Shown here piece after piece: positions 16,384 through 25,019 of a stretch of DNA of 64,000 bases. The DNA is from Alphaproteobacteria bacterium (GTDB lineage: Bacteria > Pseudomonadota > Alphaproteobacteria > ATCC43930 > CGMCC-115725). The notes beneath the pieces are model-generated. The model saw nothing but the letters and a program-made list of their open reading frames with translations, did no database searches and was not told the origin of the DNA. Where the stretch lies: NCBI GenBank assembly GCA_030041335.1, contig JASHOB010000158.1, positions 1-64,000 on the forward strand, written 5' to 3'. Made by a program: the position numbers and the translations under genes. Numbering within the stretch: the first letter of the stretch is position 1; each line of letters starts with the position of its first letter.

Positions 16384-17274
16384 ATGGATCTCGCGACCTT
16401 CGCCCAGTTCGCGTTGTCGGGGCTGACCACCGGCTGCGTCTATGCCTTGGTGGCGATCGGCTTCGTGCTGTGCGCCAACGTCTCGGGTATCGTCAATTTC
16501 GCGCAAGGCGAATATGTCATGGTCGGCGGCATCGTCACTGCGGGCCTGGCGTCGCTGGCGGTGCCGCTGCCGGTCGCGATCCTTGTCGCGGTCTTTCTGG
16601 GCGGCGTGTTTGGCTTTCTGCAAGAGCGAGTCACGGTGGCGCCGGTCCGCCGCGCACCGATGTTCCTGCAGGCCACCGTCGCGCTCGGCGTCGCCGTGGT
16701 GATTCAGAGCGCGGCGCTGATCGTCTGGGGAAAGGATCCGTACGGCCTGTCGGGTTTTGTCGGCGATGATGTGTTCGTGCTGCTTGGCGCCTATTTGCCG
16801 TTGCAGGCGCTGTTCGTTTGGGGTGCGACCGCCGCGTTCGTTGGCGCCGCCTTCTATCTCCTGAAATTCACCGAACTCGGCCGGGCGATCCGTGCGGTGG
16901 CCATCAATCCCGGCGCCGCGACGATGATGGGCATCAAGACAGGACGCATGAGCATGCTGGTGTTCGCCGCCTCCGGCGCCGCCGGTGCGCTCGCCGGAGT
17001 CGTCATCGTGCCCATCACTTCGGCATCGTGGGATTCGGGGCTCGAGTTCGGCGTCAAAGGCTTCACAGGCGCGATCATCGGCGGCTTCCATTCGCCGTTC
17101 TGGGCGACGGCGGCGGCGCTCGGGCTCGGCGTCCTCGAATCGCTGGCGGCAGGGTATGTCTCATCGGAGGCCAAGGATATCGTCACCTACGGCGTGCTAC
17201 TCGCCTATCTGATGATCCGCGGCGGCGCCTTCCTGCGCGGCCGTCGCGTTGTGGCTAGCACGGGGGGGCATTGA
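16384..17274 (+). CDS. livH: Liv-type ABC transporter permease, LivH (system 1)
   Basis: A 296-residue inner-membrane permease of the LivH class with about eight hydrophobic segments. Family marks are ALSGLTTGCVYALVAIGF at the N-terminus, NFAQGEYVMVGG after the second helix, the coupling-helix region ELGRAIRAVAINP with MGIKTGRM, and GFTGAIIGGFHSPFWATA near the end. Forms the transmembrane pore with the following LivM domain. The start is 24 bp after the receptor gene; no strong ribosome site is seen. Its stop codon overlaps the TTG start of the fused LivM-LivG gene. Confidence 0.92.
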   Translation: MDLATFAQFALSGLTTGCVYALVAIGFVLCANVSGIVNFAQGEYVMVGGIVTAGLASLAVPLPVAILVAVFLGGVFGFLQERVTVAPVRRAPMFLQATVALGVAVVIQSAALIVWGKDPYGLSGFVGDDVFVLLGAYLPLQALFVWGATAAFVGAAFYLLKFTELGRAIRAVAINPGAATMMGIKTGRMSMLVFAASGAAGALAGVVIVPITSASWDSGLEFGVKGFTGAIIGGFHSPFWATAAALGLGVLESLAAGYVSSEAKDIVTYGVLLAYLMIRGGAFLRGRRVVASTGGH

Positions 17275-19076
17275 TTGCGTTGCCGCAGGCGCCGCGCCGG
17301 CGCCTCGGCGCCTGGCGCATGAGCAACACCGTCTTCGGCGGCTTCGTCATCCTGGTGCTGTTCTACCCTTGGGTCCTGCGTTCCGACTATGCGCTGGGCG
17401 CCGCCATCACGGTCGGCACCATGGCGATCGCGACGGTCGGCTTCGTGCTGTTGATCGGCTACGCGCATCAACTGGCCATCGGCCAGGCCGTCTTCTGCAC
17501 CATCGGCGGGTATGGCAGCGCACTGTTGACCAGCCGCGCCCATTGGGACCCGCTCCCGGCAATGCTGGCCGCGATGATCGGGGCGATGGCGGTCGCCTAT
17601 TTGATCGGTCGGCCGATCCTGCGGCTTCGCGGGTTCGTGCTGGCGATGGCGTCGCTCGCGCTCCAGCTGATCGTCGGGTTCGTGGCCATCCAATGGGAGA
17701 GCTTCACCGGCGGCGCCATCGGCATCGACGGCGTGCCGAAATTCGCGATACTGGGCTGGATGGTCGACAGTGATATCCAGTTCTTCTACCTGGTTTGGGC
17801 GCTGGTCGCGTTGACGGTGCTGATCGGCCTCAATATCGACCGCTCGCGAATCGGTCGGGAATTGAAGGCAATCGCCGGTAGCGAGCGCGCTGCCGCGTCC
17901 GTCGGTATCAATCTCGCCAGCCTCAAGGTACAGATGTTCGTGCTCAGCGCCGGCACCGCCAGCGTCGGCGGCAGCCTCCTGGTCCACTATCTGCGGGTCA
18001 TGGAGCCGAATGCCTTTGGCTTTCAATATTCGCTGAATATCATCACGGCGGTCGTCATTGGGGGCTTGAGTTCGATCTGGGGTGGAGTCCTCGGGGCCGG
18101 GATCATCGTCGGGCTGCGTGAGGCGTTGCGTCTGACCTCGGCGCCACTCTTGGAGGGGATCGTTATGGGCGCACTGACCGTCGCGGTCCTCCTGCTCTTC
18201 CCCAACGGGGTCGCCGGCGCGGTCGCCCGCTTGTATCGGGCGCGATTGCCCGCGCCACCGTCACACTCGCCGCAGGCAGGCGCCGAATACCCGGCTGAGC
18301 CGGTTACGGTTAATCCCGATCAGGCCTATCTCGCTGTCGACGGCGCAACGCGCCGCTTCGGCAATCTGGTCGCGGTGGACGACGTCGGCTTTACCGTGGC
18401 GTGCGCTTCGATCACCGCATTGATCGGCCCAAACGGCGCCGGCAAGACCACCTTGTTCAACATGATCTCGGGCGATCAACCCTTGGACGGCGGACGGATC
18501 GTGTTCGCCGGCGAACGCATCGACCGGCTCGCCGCGCACGAGGTGGCGCGGCGCGGTATCGCGCGAACATTTCAAAATCTCGAGCTGTTCGAAAATCTAA
18601 CGCTCGTGGAGAACGTGATGTGCGGCCAGGCGCGCCACTTGCGCAGCGGCATCGGCGCGATCCTGGCCATGTTGCCGCGCGTCCGCCGCGAAGAGGCGAC
18701 GGCCCGCGATGCGGCGGAGCGCGCGCTCGAGTTCGTCGGGCTCGGCGGACAGGGAGCGCGCGCGCCGGGGACGCTGTCCTTCGGGCATCAGCGCCTTGCC
18801 GAAATGGCGCGCGCGCTGGCGCTCGAGCCGTCGCTGGTGTTGCTCGACGAGCCCGCCTCAGGGTTGAACGATACCGAAACCGAGGAGCTTGCGGATTTGA
18901 TCCTGCGCATCCGCGCACGGGGTATTACCGTGCTGCTGGTCGAGCACGATGTCCGCCTGGTAATGGGGCTCGCCGACCATGTCGTGGTGATGAACTATGG
19001 CAAGAAGATCGCCGAGGGTCCGCCCGCGCTGGTGCGCGAGGACCCCGAAGTGCTGCGGGCCTACCTGGGCGCGTGA
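17271..19076 (+). CDS. Fused Liv permease-ATPase (LivM-LivG, system 1)
   Basis: A 601-residue fusion of a LivM permease (about residues 1-320) and a LivG ATPase (about 350-600). The permease half has the usual GYAHQLAIGQAVF and GGLSSIWGGVLG segments. The ATPase half has Walker A GPNGAGKTT, Q-loop RTFQNLELF, a signature loop LSFGHQRLAEMARAL that replaces the usual LPYGQQR, Walker B LVLLDEPASGLN and the switch His in LLVEHD. The two are joined by a Pro/Ala-rich linker around residue 325. The TTG at 17271 overlaps the upstream stop; an in-frame ATG at 17320 would remove 16 residues and is a possible alternative. The fusion fixes one copy each of LivM and LivG. Confidence 0.9.
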   Translation: MIALPQAPRRRLGAWRMSNTVFGGFVILVLFYPWVLRSDYALGAAITVGTMAIATVGFVLLIGYAHQLAIGQAVFCTIGGYGSALLTSRAHWDPLPAMLAAMIGAMAVAYLIGRPILRLRGFVLAMASLALQLIVGFVAIQWESFTGGAIGIDGVPKFAILGWMVDSDIQFFYLVWALVALTVLIGLNIDRSRIGRELKAIAGSERAAASVGINLASLKVQMFVLSAGTASVGGSLLVHYLRVMEPNAFGFQYSLNIITAVVIGGLSSIWGGVLGAGIIVGLREALRLTSAPLLEGIVMGALTVAVLLLFPNGVAGAVARLYRARLPAPPSHSPQAGAEYPAEPVTVNPDQAYLAVDGATRRFGNLVAVDDVGFTVACASITALIGPNGAGKTTLFNMISGDQPLDGGRIVFAGERIDRLAAHEVARRGIARTFQNLELFENLTLVENVMCGQARHLRSGIGAILAMLPRVRREEATARDAAERALEFVGLGGQGARAPGTLSFGHQRLAEMARALALEPSLVLLDEPASGLNDTETEELADLILRIRARGITVLLVEHDVRLVMGLADHVVVMNYGKKIAEGPPALVREDPEVLRAYLGA

Positions 19077-19873
19077 TGACCAGCATGCTCGATGTCGCCG
19101 CGGTCTCCTCCGGGTATGGCCGGACAGAAGTCCTGCACGGCGTGTCGCTGGAGATCGGCGCGCATGAAATCGTCACCATGCTCGGCGCCAACGGCGCAGG
19201 CAAGTCGACCCTGCTTGCCACGATCATGGGAGTGGTGCCGGTGCGTTCGGGCACCATCGGGTTTCTCGGCGAGCCGATCGAAACCGCCGACACGGCGGCG
19301 ATTGTCCGGCGCGGTCTGTGTGCGGTCCCGGAGCGCCGGCAGCTCTTTGGCGACATGACGGTCGAGGAGAACCTGCTGCTCGGGGCCTATGGCCGTGCCG
19401 ACCGCTCGCCGGCGGCGCTGCGCGACGATCTCGACACCCAGTACCAATTGTTCCCGCGGCTGCGCGAGCGGCGTCGCCAGTCGGCACAATCGCTGAGCGG
19501 CGGCGAACAGCAGATGGCGGCAATCGCGCGCGCCTTCATGGCCCGCCCCAAACTGCTTCTGCTCGACGAGCCCTCGCTCGGCCTTGCGCCGCTGATGGTA
19601 GAGCAAATCGTCCAGTGCATCGTCGACTTCCGGGCGCGCGGCGGCACGGTGCTGCTCGTCGAACAGAATGCGCGGGCGGCGCTGGGCGTCGCCGACCGGG
19701 GCTACGTGCTGGCGACCGGACGCATCACCATCGCTGGACGAGCCGGCGATCTCTTGGCGAATCCGGCGGTGCAGGACGCCTATTTGGGGGGACAGGGTTC
19801 TGGCGCACGCGCGATGGAAGAGCGCATCCGCGCTCGCGCCTCCTCATACAACCGTGCCAGCCAGCCGCAGTGA
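19076..19873 (+). CDS. livF: Liv-type ABC transporter ATPase, LivF (system 1)
   Basis: A 265-residue cytoplasmic ATPase pairing with the LivG domain. It has Walker A GANGAGKST, Q-loop region CAVPERRQLFGDMTVEENL, signature LSGGEQQMAAIARA, Walker B KLLLLDEPSLGLAP and the His-switch equivalent LLVEQN, in which Gln replaces the His as usual for LivF. The ATG at 19076 overlaps the TGA of the fusion gene, which ensures coupled translation. The C-terminus carries an Arg-rich tail beyond the LivF norm. It converges on the enolase-like gene with a 25-bp gap. Confidence 0.93.
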   Translation: MTSMLDVAAVSSGYGRTEVLHGVSLEIGAHEIVTMLGANGAGKSTLLATIMGVVPVRSGTIGFLGEPIETADTAAIVRRGLCAVPERRQLFGDMTVEENLLLGAYGRADRSPAALRDDLDTQYQLFPRLRERRRQSAQSLSGGEQQMAAIARAFMARPKLLLLDEPSLGLAPLMVEQIVQCIVDFRARGGTVLLVEQNARAALGVADRGYVLATGRITIAGRAGDLLANPAVQDAYLGGQGSGARAMEERIRARASSYNRASQPQ

Positions 19874-19898
19874 AAAACCAGCGGGAATAAAAACACGC

Positions 19899-21182
19899 TC
19901 AACGCCACCAGGAAAACCGGTCGGCGCTCGTGAGTCTGCCGCCGCCAGGCAGTGCCTCGGTGATCCGTAAACCCTCATTCCACTTCGCCATGCGCTCGGA
20001 GCGCGCGAAGGAGCCGACTTTGACCAAGTCCGCCCCCCAGCCGACTGCGAGATGCATGATGGTGACATCTTCGCTTTCGCCCGAGCGCGCCGAGACGATC
20101 GTGGTCCAGCCAGCGTGGCGCGCCGCATCGAAGGCGGCCTTCGCCTCCGTCAAAGTGCCGACTTGGTTGGGCTTGATCAGCGCGGCGTTGCAGATGCGCG
20201 CCGCGGCCGCGGCTTCGATCCTGGCCTTGTCGGTGACCAGCAGATCATCGCCAATGACCGCGATGCCGGATGCCGCCGCCGTGAAGCGCGCGAAAGCCGC
20301 CGCATCGTCTTCGGCGAGCGGGTCTTCGATGGCGATGATGGGAAAGCGGCGCAACCAGCCCTGCAACAGCTCAATCAATCCGTCGCTATCGATTTCGCGG
20401 CTGTCGCGGCTGAGACGGTAGCGCGCGCCGCGCCCGAAATCGGAAGCGGCGATATCCAGCGAAAGGGCGATCTCGTCGCCGGCGCGATAGCCAGCGCGCT
20501 CGATTGCGCGGAGCAGCATGTCGAGCGCGGCTTCGTTACTGGCGAAGGCGGGCCAATAACCACCCTCATCGGCGACGCCATGGCGTAGACCCGCTTCATC
20601 CATCAGTTCGCCGGCGCAGCGATAGACCTCGGCTGTCCATTCGAGCGCCTGGGCGTAGTTATCGGCACCGACCGCGACGACCATGAAGTCCTGGATATCG
20701 ACGCGTCGGCCGGCGTGCGCGCCGCCTCCAAAAATCTGGATCTCGGGGAGCGGCATGGTCCGGTTGCCGTCGCCGGCGAGATGCCGCCACAGCGGCAGTC
20801 TGGCGGCTGCCGCTGCGGCGTGCGCGACCGCCATCGAGACGGCGATGATGGCGTTGGCGCCGAGCCGCGCCTTGTTAGGCGTGCCGTCGAGCGCGATCAG
20901 CGCGGAATCAATGCCGCCCTGATCGGTGGCGTTGCGGCCGCGCAGGTGGGGTCCGATTTCGTTGCAGATTGCGGCGACGGCGCCACCGACACCGAGACCG
21001 CCGAGGTGTTTGCCGCCATCGCGGCGCTCACGCGCCTCGCCGCTCCCCTTCGACGCGCCCACCGGGGCAATGGCACGGCCGGTGACACCACCGGCGAGAT
21101 GGATTTCGGCCTCAACGGTCGGGCGTCCGCGGGAATCCCACACCCGCCGGCCAAACACCCGCTCGATCGCGGTCCGGCTCAC
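19899..21182 (-). CDS. Enolase paralogue with altered active site
   Basis: A 427-residue member of the enolase family proper. Kept features are WDSRGRPTVEAEI, the loop GASKGSGEA, GGGAHAGRRVDIQDFM, VADEGGYWP, metal ligands in LDIAASDF, IEDPLAEDD and IGDDLLVTD, the base Lys in LIKPNQVGTLTE and the phosphate-region Lys in RMAKWNEGLR. Two positions usual in enolases differ: the Glu of IQEFM is Asp, and the His of SHRSGETED is Ala (SARSGESED). These lie by the leaving hydroxyl in classical enolase, so a different substrate is likely. GTG 21182 overlaps the upstream stop (GTGA). Third gene of an operon with a Rieske oxygenase and a Gfo/Idh dehydrogenase; not a housekeeping context. Confidence 0.85.
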   Translation of the reverse strand: MSRTAIERVFGRRVWDSRGRPTVEAEIHLAGGVTGRAIAPVGASKGSGEARERRDGGKHLGGLGVGGAVAAICNEIGPHLRGRNATDQGGIDSALIALDGTPNKARLGANAIIAVSMAVAHAAAAAARLPLWRHLAGDGNRTMPLPEIQIFGGGAHAGRRVDIQDFMVVAVGADNYAQALEWTAEVYRCAGELMDEAGLRHGVADEGGYWPAFASNEAALDMLLRAIERAGYRAGDEIALSLDIAASDFGRGARYRLSRDSREIDSDGLIELLQGWLRRFPIIAIEDPLAEDDAAAFARFTAAASGIAVIGDDLLVTDKARIEAAAAARICNAALIKPNQVGTLTEAKAAFDAARHAGWTTIVSARSGESEDVTIMHLAVGWGADLVKVGSFARSERMAKWNEGLRITEALPGGGRLTSADRFSWWR

Positions 21183-22354
21183 GGCACGGCCGTCTGATGG
21201 TGCAGGGCGATCTCGCGGCCCTCGCGCGCGGACTGGGCAATGGCAAGGCAGACTTCCAGCGTCGCCAGACCCCATTCGCCGGTCTGCGCCGGCGCGCGGC
21301 CATGGACAGCCGCGTCATAGAAGGCATCGAGCACTTCCTGGCGCGGCTGCGGCGGCGGCAGCTTCTCCTGATATTTTTCGCCGTCGCCATAGATCCAGAT
21401 GCAATCGGGCAGGGGGCGCAGATCGGCGTGCTCACAGCTCACGATCAGCGGGCCGAAATGCGGATGATACCGGGCGGGTGCAGGCGCCGCGGCGGTCCCG
21501 GCGGTCGCACCGTAGCTTCTTGCACGGCGCATGGCGGCTTCATCCTGGCCCTTTAAGGCGCGACGGGTATCGCCGTAGTGCGCAGCATCCTTAACCGCGC
21601 CTCCTTCGCCAATCCAGCCCATTAGCTCGTCGCTGTCGAAATGCGCGAAGCCGCTATAGGTCAGCGATGCAGCGGCGCCGCTTTCGAACGTCACCAGCGC
21701 GCTATAGGCGGCCTCGACCGGTCGCGCGCGATCCCAGGCGGCAGTAACCGCGCGCACCGACGACGATTTCCCGCCGCAAAGCAGCCGCGCCACGTCGACC
21801 TGGTGCGCCCCCTGATTGAAAACCGCACCGCCGCCGGCGTCCGGGTCCAATTCCTCCGGTCGGCGCGGGCGATAGAGGAAATCGGTATAGTCGAGGGCGT
21901 GCAGCATCTTCACCGCGCCGACGCTGCCGCTTGCGATAATCTCGTATGCGCGACGGATTGGCGCGTCGAAACTGTGGCTGTGTCCTACGACGAGCGCGAC
22001 CTTGGCGGCCCGGCACGCTTCGATCATCGTGTAGCAGTCCGCGATGCTGAGCGCCATCGGCTTCTCCACGAGCACATGCTTGCCCGCCGCCGCGGCGACC
22101 AAGGTGTTGGCGGCGTGCCATTGATGCGGGGTTGCGATGTAGACCGCGTCAACCCCGCCATTGCGACACATCGCCTGTTCGGTTTCGTAGACCTTGGCGC
22201 CGAACTCGGCAGCGAAGCGGCGACGATTGTCCTCGTTGGGATCGGCGGCGGCGACCAAGGCGTAGCGCCGATGAGCGCGCAGCCCCGGCAGCATCAGGGT
22301 GAAGGCGCGACCCAGCCCGATCACGCCGAGCCGGAGCGTGGGTCCGGCGACCAT
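21179..22354 (-). CDS. Gfo/Idh/MocA-family oxidoreductase
   Basis: A 391-residue NAD(P)-dependent dehydrogenase of the Gfo/Idh/MocA family. The N-terminal Rossmann domain has LGVIGLGRAFTLMLPGL and the signature GKHVLVEKPMALS with the catalytic Lys. The C-terminal alpha/beta domain has GGAVFNQGAHQVDVARLLCG, the substrate-binding His segment of this family. It oxidises a sugar, cyclitol or other secondary alcohol; the substrate is unknown. GTG 22360 (overlapping the stop of the oxygenase gene) and ATG 22354 are both possible starts; neither has a clear ribosome site, and translation is probably coupled. Its end overlaps the enolase-like gene by four bases. Confidence 0.9.
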   Translation of the reverse strand: MVAGPTLRLGVIGLGRAFTLMLPGLRAHRRYALVAAADPNEDNRRRFAAEFGAKVYETEQAMCRNGGVDAVYIATPHQWHAANTLVAAAAGKHVLVEKPMALSIADCYTMIEACRAAKVALVVGHSHSFDAPIRRAYEIIASGSVGAVKMLHALDYTDFLYRPRRPEELDPDAGGGAVFNQGAHQVDVARLLCGGKSSSVRAVTAAWDRARPVEAAYSALVTFESGAAASLTYSGFAHFDSDELMGWIGEGGAVKDAAHYGDTRRALKGQDEAAMRRARSYGATAGTAAAPAPARYHPHFGPLIVSCEHADLRPLPDCIWIYGDGEKYQEKLPPPQPRQEVLDAFYDAAVHGRAPAQTGEWGLATLEVCLAIAQSAREGREIALHHQTAVP

Positions 22355-22356
22355 GC

Positions 22357-23658
22357 TCACGCGGCGGGCTGGTCCGCGCGCGCCGACGACGCCAATTCTT
22401 CGGCGGCAACACCGAGCGTCGCCCAGTTCGTGGCCTTGGGTACGATGCCTTCGAAGGAGCCGAGCTTGACCGGCGGGATGTGTGGTTCGGTGGTGCCGAT
22501 GGCGGTGCCGTCGGCCTGGAAGCGGCATACCGCCTCGACCATGCAGCGACGGAAATAGACGATGGCGAGGTCACTCGATCCCAGCATTTCGTTGCTGCGG
22601 TCGGTGATCGGACCCATCGATTCCCACATCGCCATGTCCTGCGTGGGAATGCCCTTGATGCCGGTGAAGTCGCCACGCGTCATCGCCCCGCGATCCTGGA
22701 GATAGTGGTTCTGGAGGGTGCGGACCTTGCGATAATCCGGATGGAGGTCGGGCCCGATCTGCGCGGCGCAGAATTCGCGCCAGGCCTGTTGGTCGATGCC
22801 CTTGGTTTCGTGCCAGGCGATCCAATAGAACATCGTGTTGGTGTCATCGATCGGGAACAGCATCTGCGCCAGCTTGTACTGGTCGTTCGGCGGGATGAGC
22901 ACGGTGAACGGCGCGACGAACAACGTGGTGCGAACGTATTCATGGGTCTCGGCGTTGAGGATCGGCTTGCGGATGGCGGCATAGCGAAAGCCGAAGCTGG
23001 TCTGCTGCACGCGGAGGCGGGGCGACTTGTCGGCCGAGGGGCGCGGCCAGGTCATGCCGGTAGCCTTGGCGCCATCCACCGCCGCCACCGGCATGTTGCT
23101 GGCGTGCAGCGTCGAGGAATGAGCGGAATCGATCGACCCTTCCAAGACCTGGGCCCAGTTGCAGGCCGTGTGCATCTTGACGATGCTGATCTTCGCTTCC
23201 GGCGTCGGCGCCCAGGTCGGCGGCTCGAAATCGCGCATCGTCTCGGCCGGGCCCATATAGGCCCAAACAAAGCCACCGCCTTCGCGCGCCGGATAGGCCT
23301 TGTGGCGGACGCGCGTCAGCATCGGGCTGTCGGGCGGTTCCGACGACATCTCCATCACCGCGCCGTCGATATCGAACTTCCAGCCGTGATAGAGGCAGCG
23401 CAGGCCGCATTCCTCGTTGCGCGCGAAGGCGAGCGAGGCGTGACGGTGCGGGCATTGCTCGCCGAGCACGCCGATCCGGCCACTGCTGTCGCGGAATACC
23501 ACGAGGTCTTCGCCCAGCATACGGGTACGCACCGGCGCACCGTCAGGCTCCGCGACTTCCTCCGACATGCAGGCCGGCAGCCAGTGGCGCCGCATCAACT
23601 GGCCCATCGGTGTGTCGCCCTCGACACGGCACAGCAAATCGTTTTCTTCCGGTGTCAT
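22357..23658 (-). CDS. Rieske non-heme iron oxygenase, alpha subunit
   Basis: A 433-residue ring-hydroxylating or demethylating oxygenase of the phthalate 4,5-dioxygenase-like class. The Rieske motifs are CPHRHASL (C69, H71; the usual Gly after Arg is His) and CLYHGWKFD (C88, H91). The mononuclear iron site follows in NWAQVLEGSIDSAHSSTLHA (D177, H180, H185). No beta subunit is present, as expected for this class. No reductase gene is adjacent, so electrons must come from elsewhere. First gene of the minus-strand operon continuing into Gfo/Idh and the enolase paralogue. It faces the kinase/dehydrogenase pair across a 340-bp divergent gap. Confidence 0.92.
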   Translation of the reverse strand: MTPEENDLLCRVEGDTPMGQLMRRHWLPACMSEEVAEPDGAPVRTRMLGEDLVVFRDSSGRIGVLGEQCPHRHASLAFARNEECGLRCLYHGWKFDIDGAVMEMSSEPPDSPMLTRVRHKAYPAREGGGFVWAYMGPAETMRDFEPPTWAPTPEAKISIVKMHTACNWAQVLEGSIDSAHSSTLHASNMPVAAVDGAKATGMTWPRPSADKSPRLRVQQTSFGFRYAAIRKPILNAETHEYVRTTLFVAPFTVLIPPNDQYKLAQMLFPIDDTNTMFYWIAWHETKGIDQQAWREFCAAQIGPDLHPDYRKVRTLQNHYLQDRGAMTRGDFTGIKGIPTQDMAMWESMGPITDRSNEMLGSSDLAIVYFRRCMVEAVCRFQADGTAIGTTEPHIPPVKLGSFEGIVPKATNWATLGVAAEELASSARADQPAA

Positions 23659-23766
23659 GGCGTCATCCTAAAGCTCGGTTCGATTGTAGCGTCTGCTCCG
23701 GCGCGGGAAACATCTATTCGTGGTCAGGTTCCGGTGGCTATGGTAGCGCCGACAACAGGAGGAGGA

Positions 23767-23829
23767 ATGTCGGGCAAAGGCAACACAACTGTAAAGGCAT
23801 GCATCATTACGACCGGGTCTCGTGTCTGA
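23767..23829 (+). CDS. Possible 20-residue leader-like small ORF
   Basis: ATG 23767 follows directly after a purine-rich AGGAGGAGGA stretch and opens a 20-codon frame, MSGKGNTTVKACIITTGSRV. The TGA shares its A with an ATG that opens another frame to 24020. No family recognised. It could be a leader peptide for the kinase gene 170 bp downstream, or a start left behind by a deletion. The spacing between the purine run and the ATG is unusually short. Weak evidence. Confidence 0.25.
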   Translation: MSGKGNTTVKACIITTGSRV

Positions 23830-23998
23830 TGCTGTTCGGGGAGAAATCGGCCTTCAATGAGACCGATGCAGACGGCATCGTCTGGTTTCGCCGGAGGGCC
23901 GCCTGCCCCAACGATGCGCCGTCGAAGACGGTGCCGATTTTCATGCGTCCGACCGGGGTGCGGAATTGCCTGCCGATGCCGAGCGCGATGACCGAAGC

Positions 23999-25015
23999 AT
24001 GGCTGCCACCGAACCCTTAGTAGTGGCTGACGCCGCGGAGCTGACCGAGGCGCTGCGGCGCATGGGCCTTCTCGCGGCCGAGGCGGTGGCGCGCTTCACA
24101 CCGTTATTGGGCGGTGTCTCCTCGGAGATTTGGCGCGTCGACCTGCCGTCGGGTCCGATCTGCGTCAAACGCGCCCTGGCAAAACTCCGCACAGAGCGCG
24201 ACTGGTTCGCGCCGATTGCGCGCTGGCGCTATGAATACGAGTGGCTTGCGGTCGCGGGCGGAATCGTGCCGCAGGCGGTGCCGAGGCTGCTGGGTGCCGA
24301 TCCGACGCGCGGCCTTTTTGCAATGGCATATCTCGATCCCCAGCGGTTCGTCGTTTGGAAGGCTGCTTTGCGCGGTGGCTGCGCGGAGCCGCCATTCGCC
24401 GCTGCGGTCGGCCGCAACCTCGCCGCCATCCACACTGCGACGGCCAGGCGGACCGACATCGCGTCTCGGTTCCGCAGCGACGAGATTTTTTACGCCATAC
24501 GCCTTGATCCCTATCTCGGCGAGGTTGGCCGCCGTCATCCCGATCTCACCGCCGCGATGGCCGAGTTGGTGGCGAAGACAGCTGCAACGCGACTGGCACT
24601 GGTGCATGGCGATGTCAGTCCGAAGAACATTCTGGTCGGGCCGCATGGGCCGGTGTTTCTCGATGCCGAATGTGCCTGGTATGGGGATCCGGCCTTCGAT
24701 CTGGCCTTCTGCCTCAACCATTTGCTGCTAAAATGTGTATGGACGCCGGCCGCGGCCGCCGACTTCCTACGCTGCTTTGAGGCATTGCGGGATGCCTATC
24801 TCACACGAGTGCGGTGGGAGGCACCGGAGGCTCTGGAGGCGCGAGCGGCGCGGTTGCTGCCGGGCTTGCTTCTGGCACGGATCGACGGCAAGTCACCAGT
24901 GGAATACATCACTGCCGAAGCAGAGAAGGAACGGATACGACGGCTGGCACGGTTCCTGATTCAGTCACCGCCATCGCGGCTCGGCGATATTCGGGCTGCT
25001 TGGGCACGGGCATGA
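23999..25015 (+). CDS. Aminoglycoside phosphotransferase/choline-kinase-fold small-molecule kinase
   Basis: A 338-residue cytoplasmic kinase of the APH/ChoK family. The N-lobe has PLLGGVSSEIWRVDL with the ATP-anchoring Lys in GPICVKRAL. The catalytic loop is LVHGDVSPKNILVG (catalytic Asp and Asn) and the metal-binding segment is FLDAECAWYGDPAFDLAFC. The family phosphorylates hydroxyls of antibiotics, choline, homoserine, methylthioribose or other metabolites. Its partner, a hydroxyacid dehydrogenase, starts four bases after the stop, which points to metabolism rather than resistance. ATG 23999 is preferred over an upstream 23966 because of the length of the family N-terminus. No clear ribosome site. 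Confidence 0.85.
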   Translation: MAATEPLVVADAAELTEALRRMGLLAAEAVARFTPLLGGVSSEIWRVDLPSGPICVKRALAKLRTERDWFAPIARWRYEYEWLAVAGGIVPQAVPRLLGADPTRGLFAMAYLDPQRFVVWKAALRGGCAEPPFAAAVGRNLAAIHTATARRTDIASRFRSDEIFYAIRLDPYLGEVGRRHPDLTAAMAELVAKTAATRLALVHGDVSPKNILVGPHGPVFLDAECAWYGDPAFDLAFCLNHLLLKCVWTPAAAADFLRCFEALRDAYLTRVRWEAPEALEARAARLLPGLLLARIDGKSPVEYITAEAEKERIRRLARFLIQSPPSRLGDIRAAWARA

Positions 25016-25019
25016 CGCG

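Noticed and set aside
22480-23829. 449-codon plus-strand open frame opposite the Rieske oxygenase
   Set aside because: Antisense shadow in GC-rich DNA; the minus strand has complete Rieske and iron-site motifs and the antisense translation is Arg/His-rich with no family.
23999-25015. Aminoglycoside resistance gene
   Set aside because: The fold fits, but it is paired with a hydroxyacid dehydrogenase and no resistance or mobile context is present.
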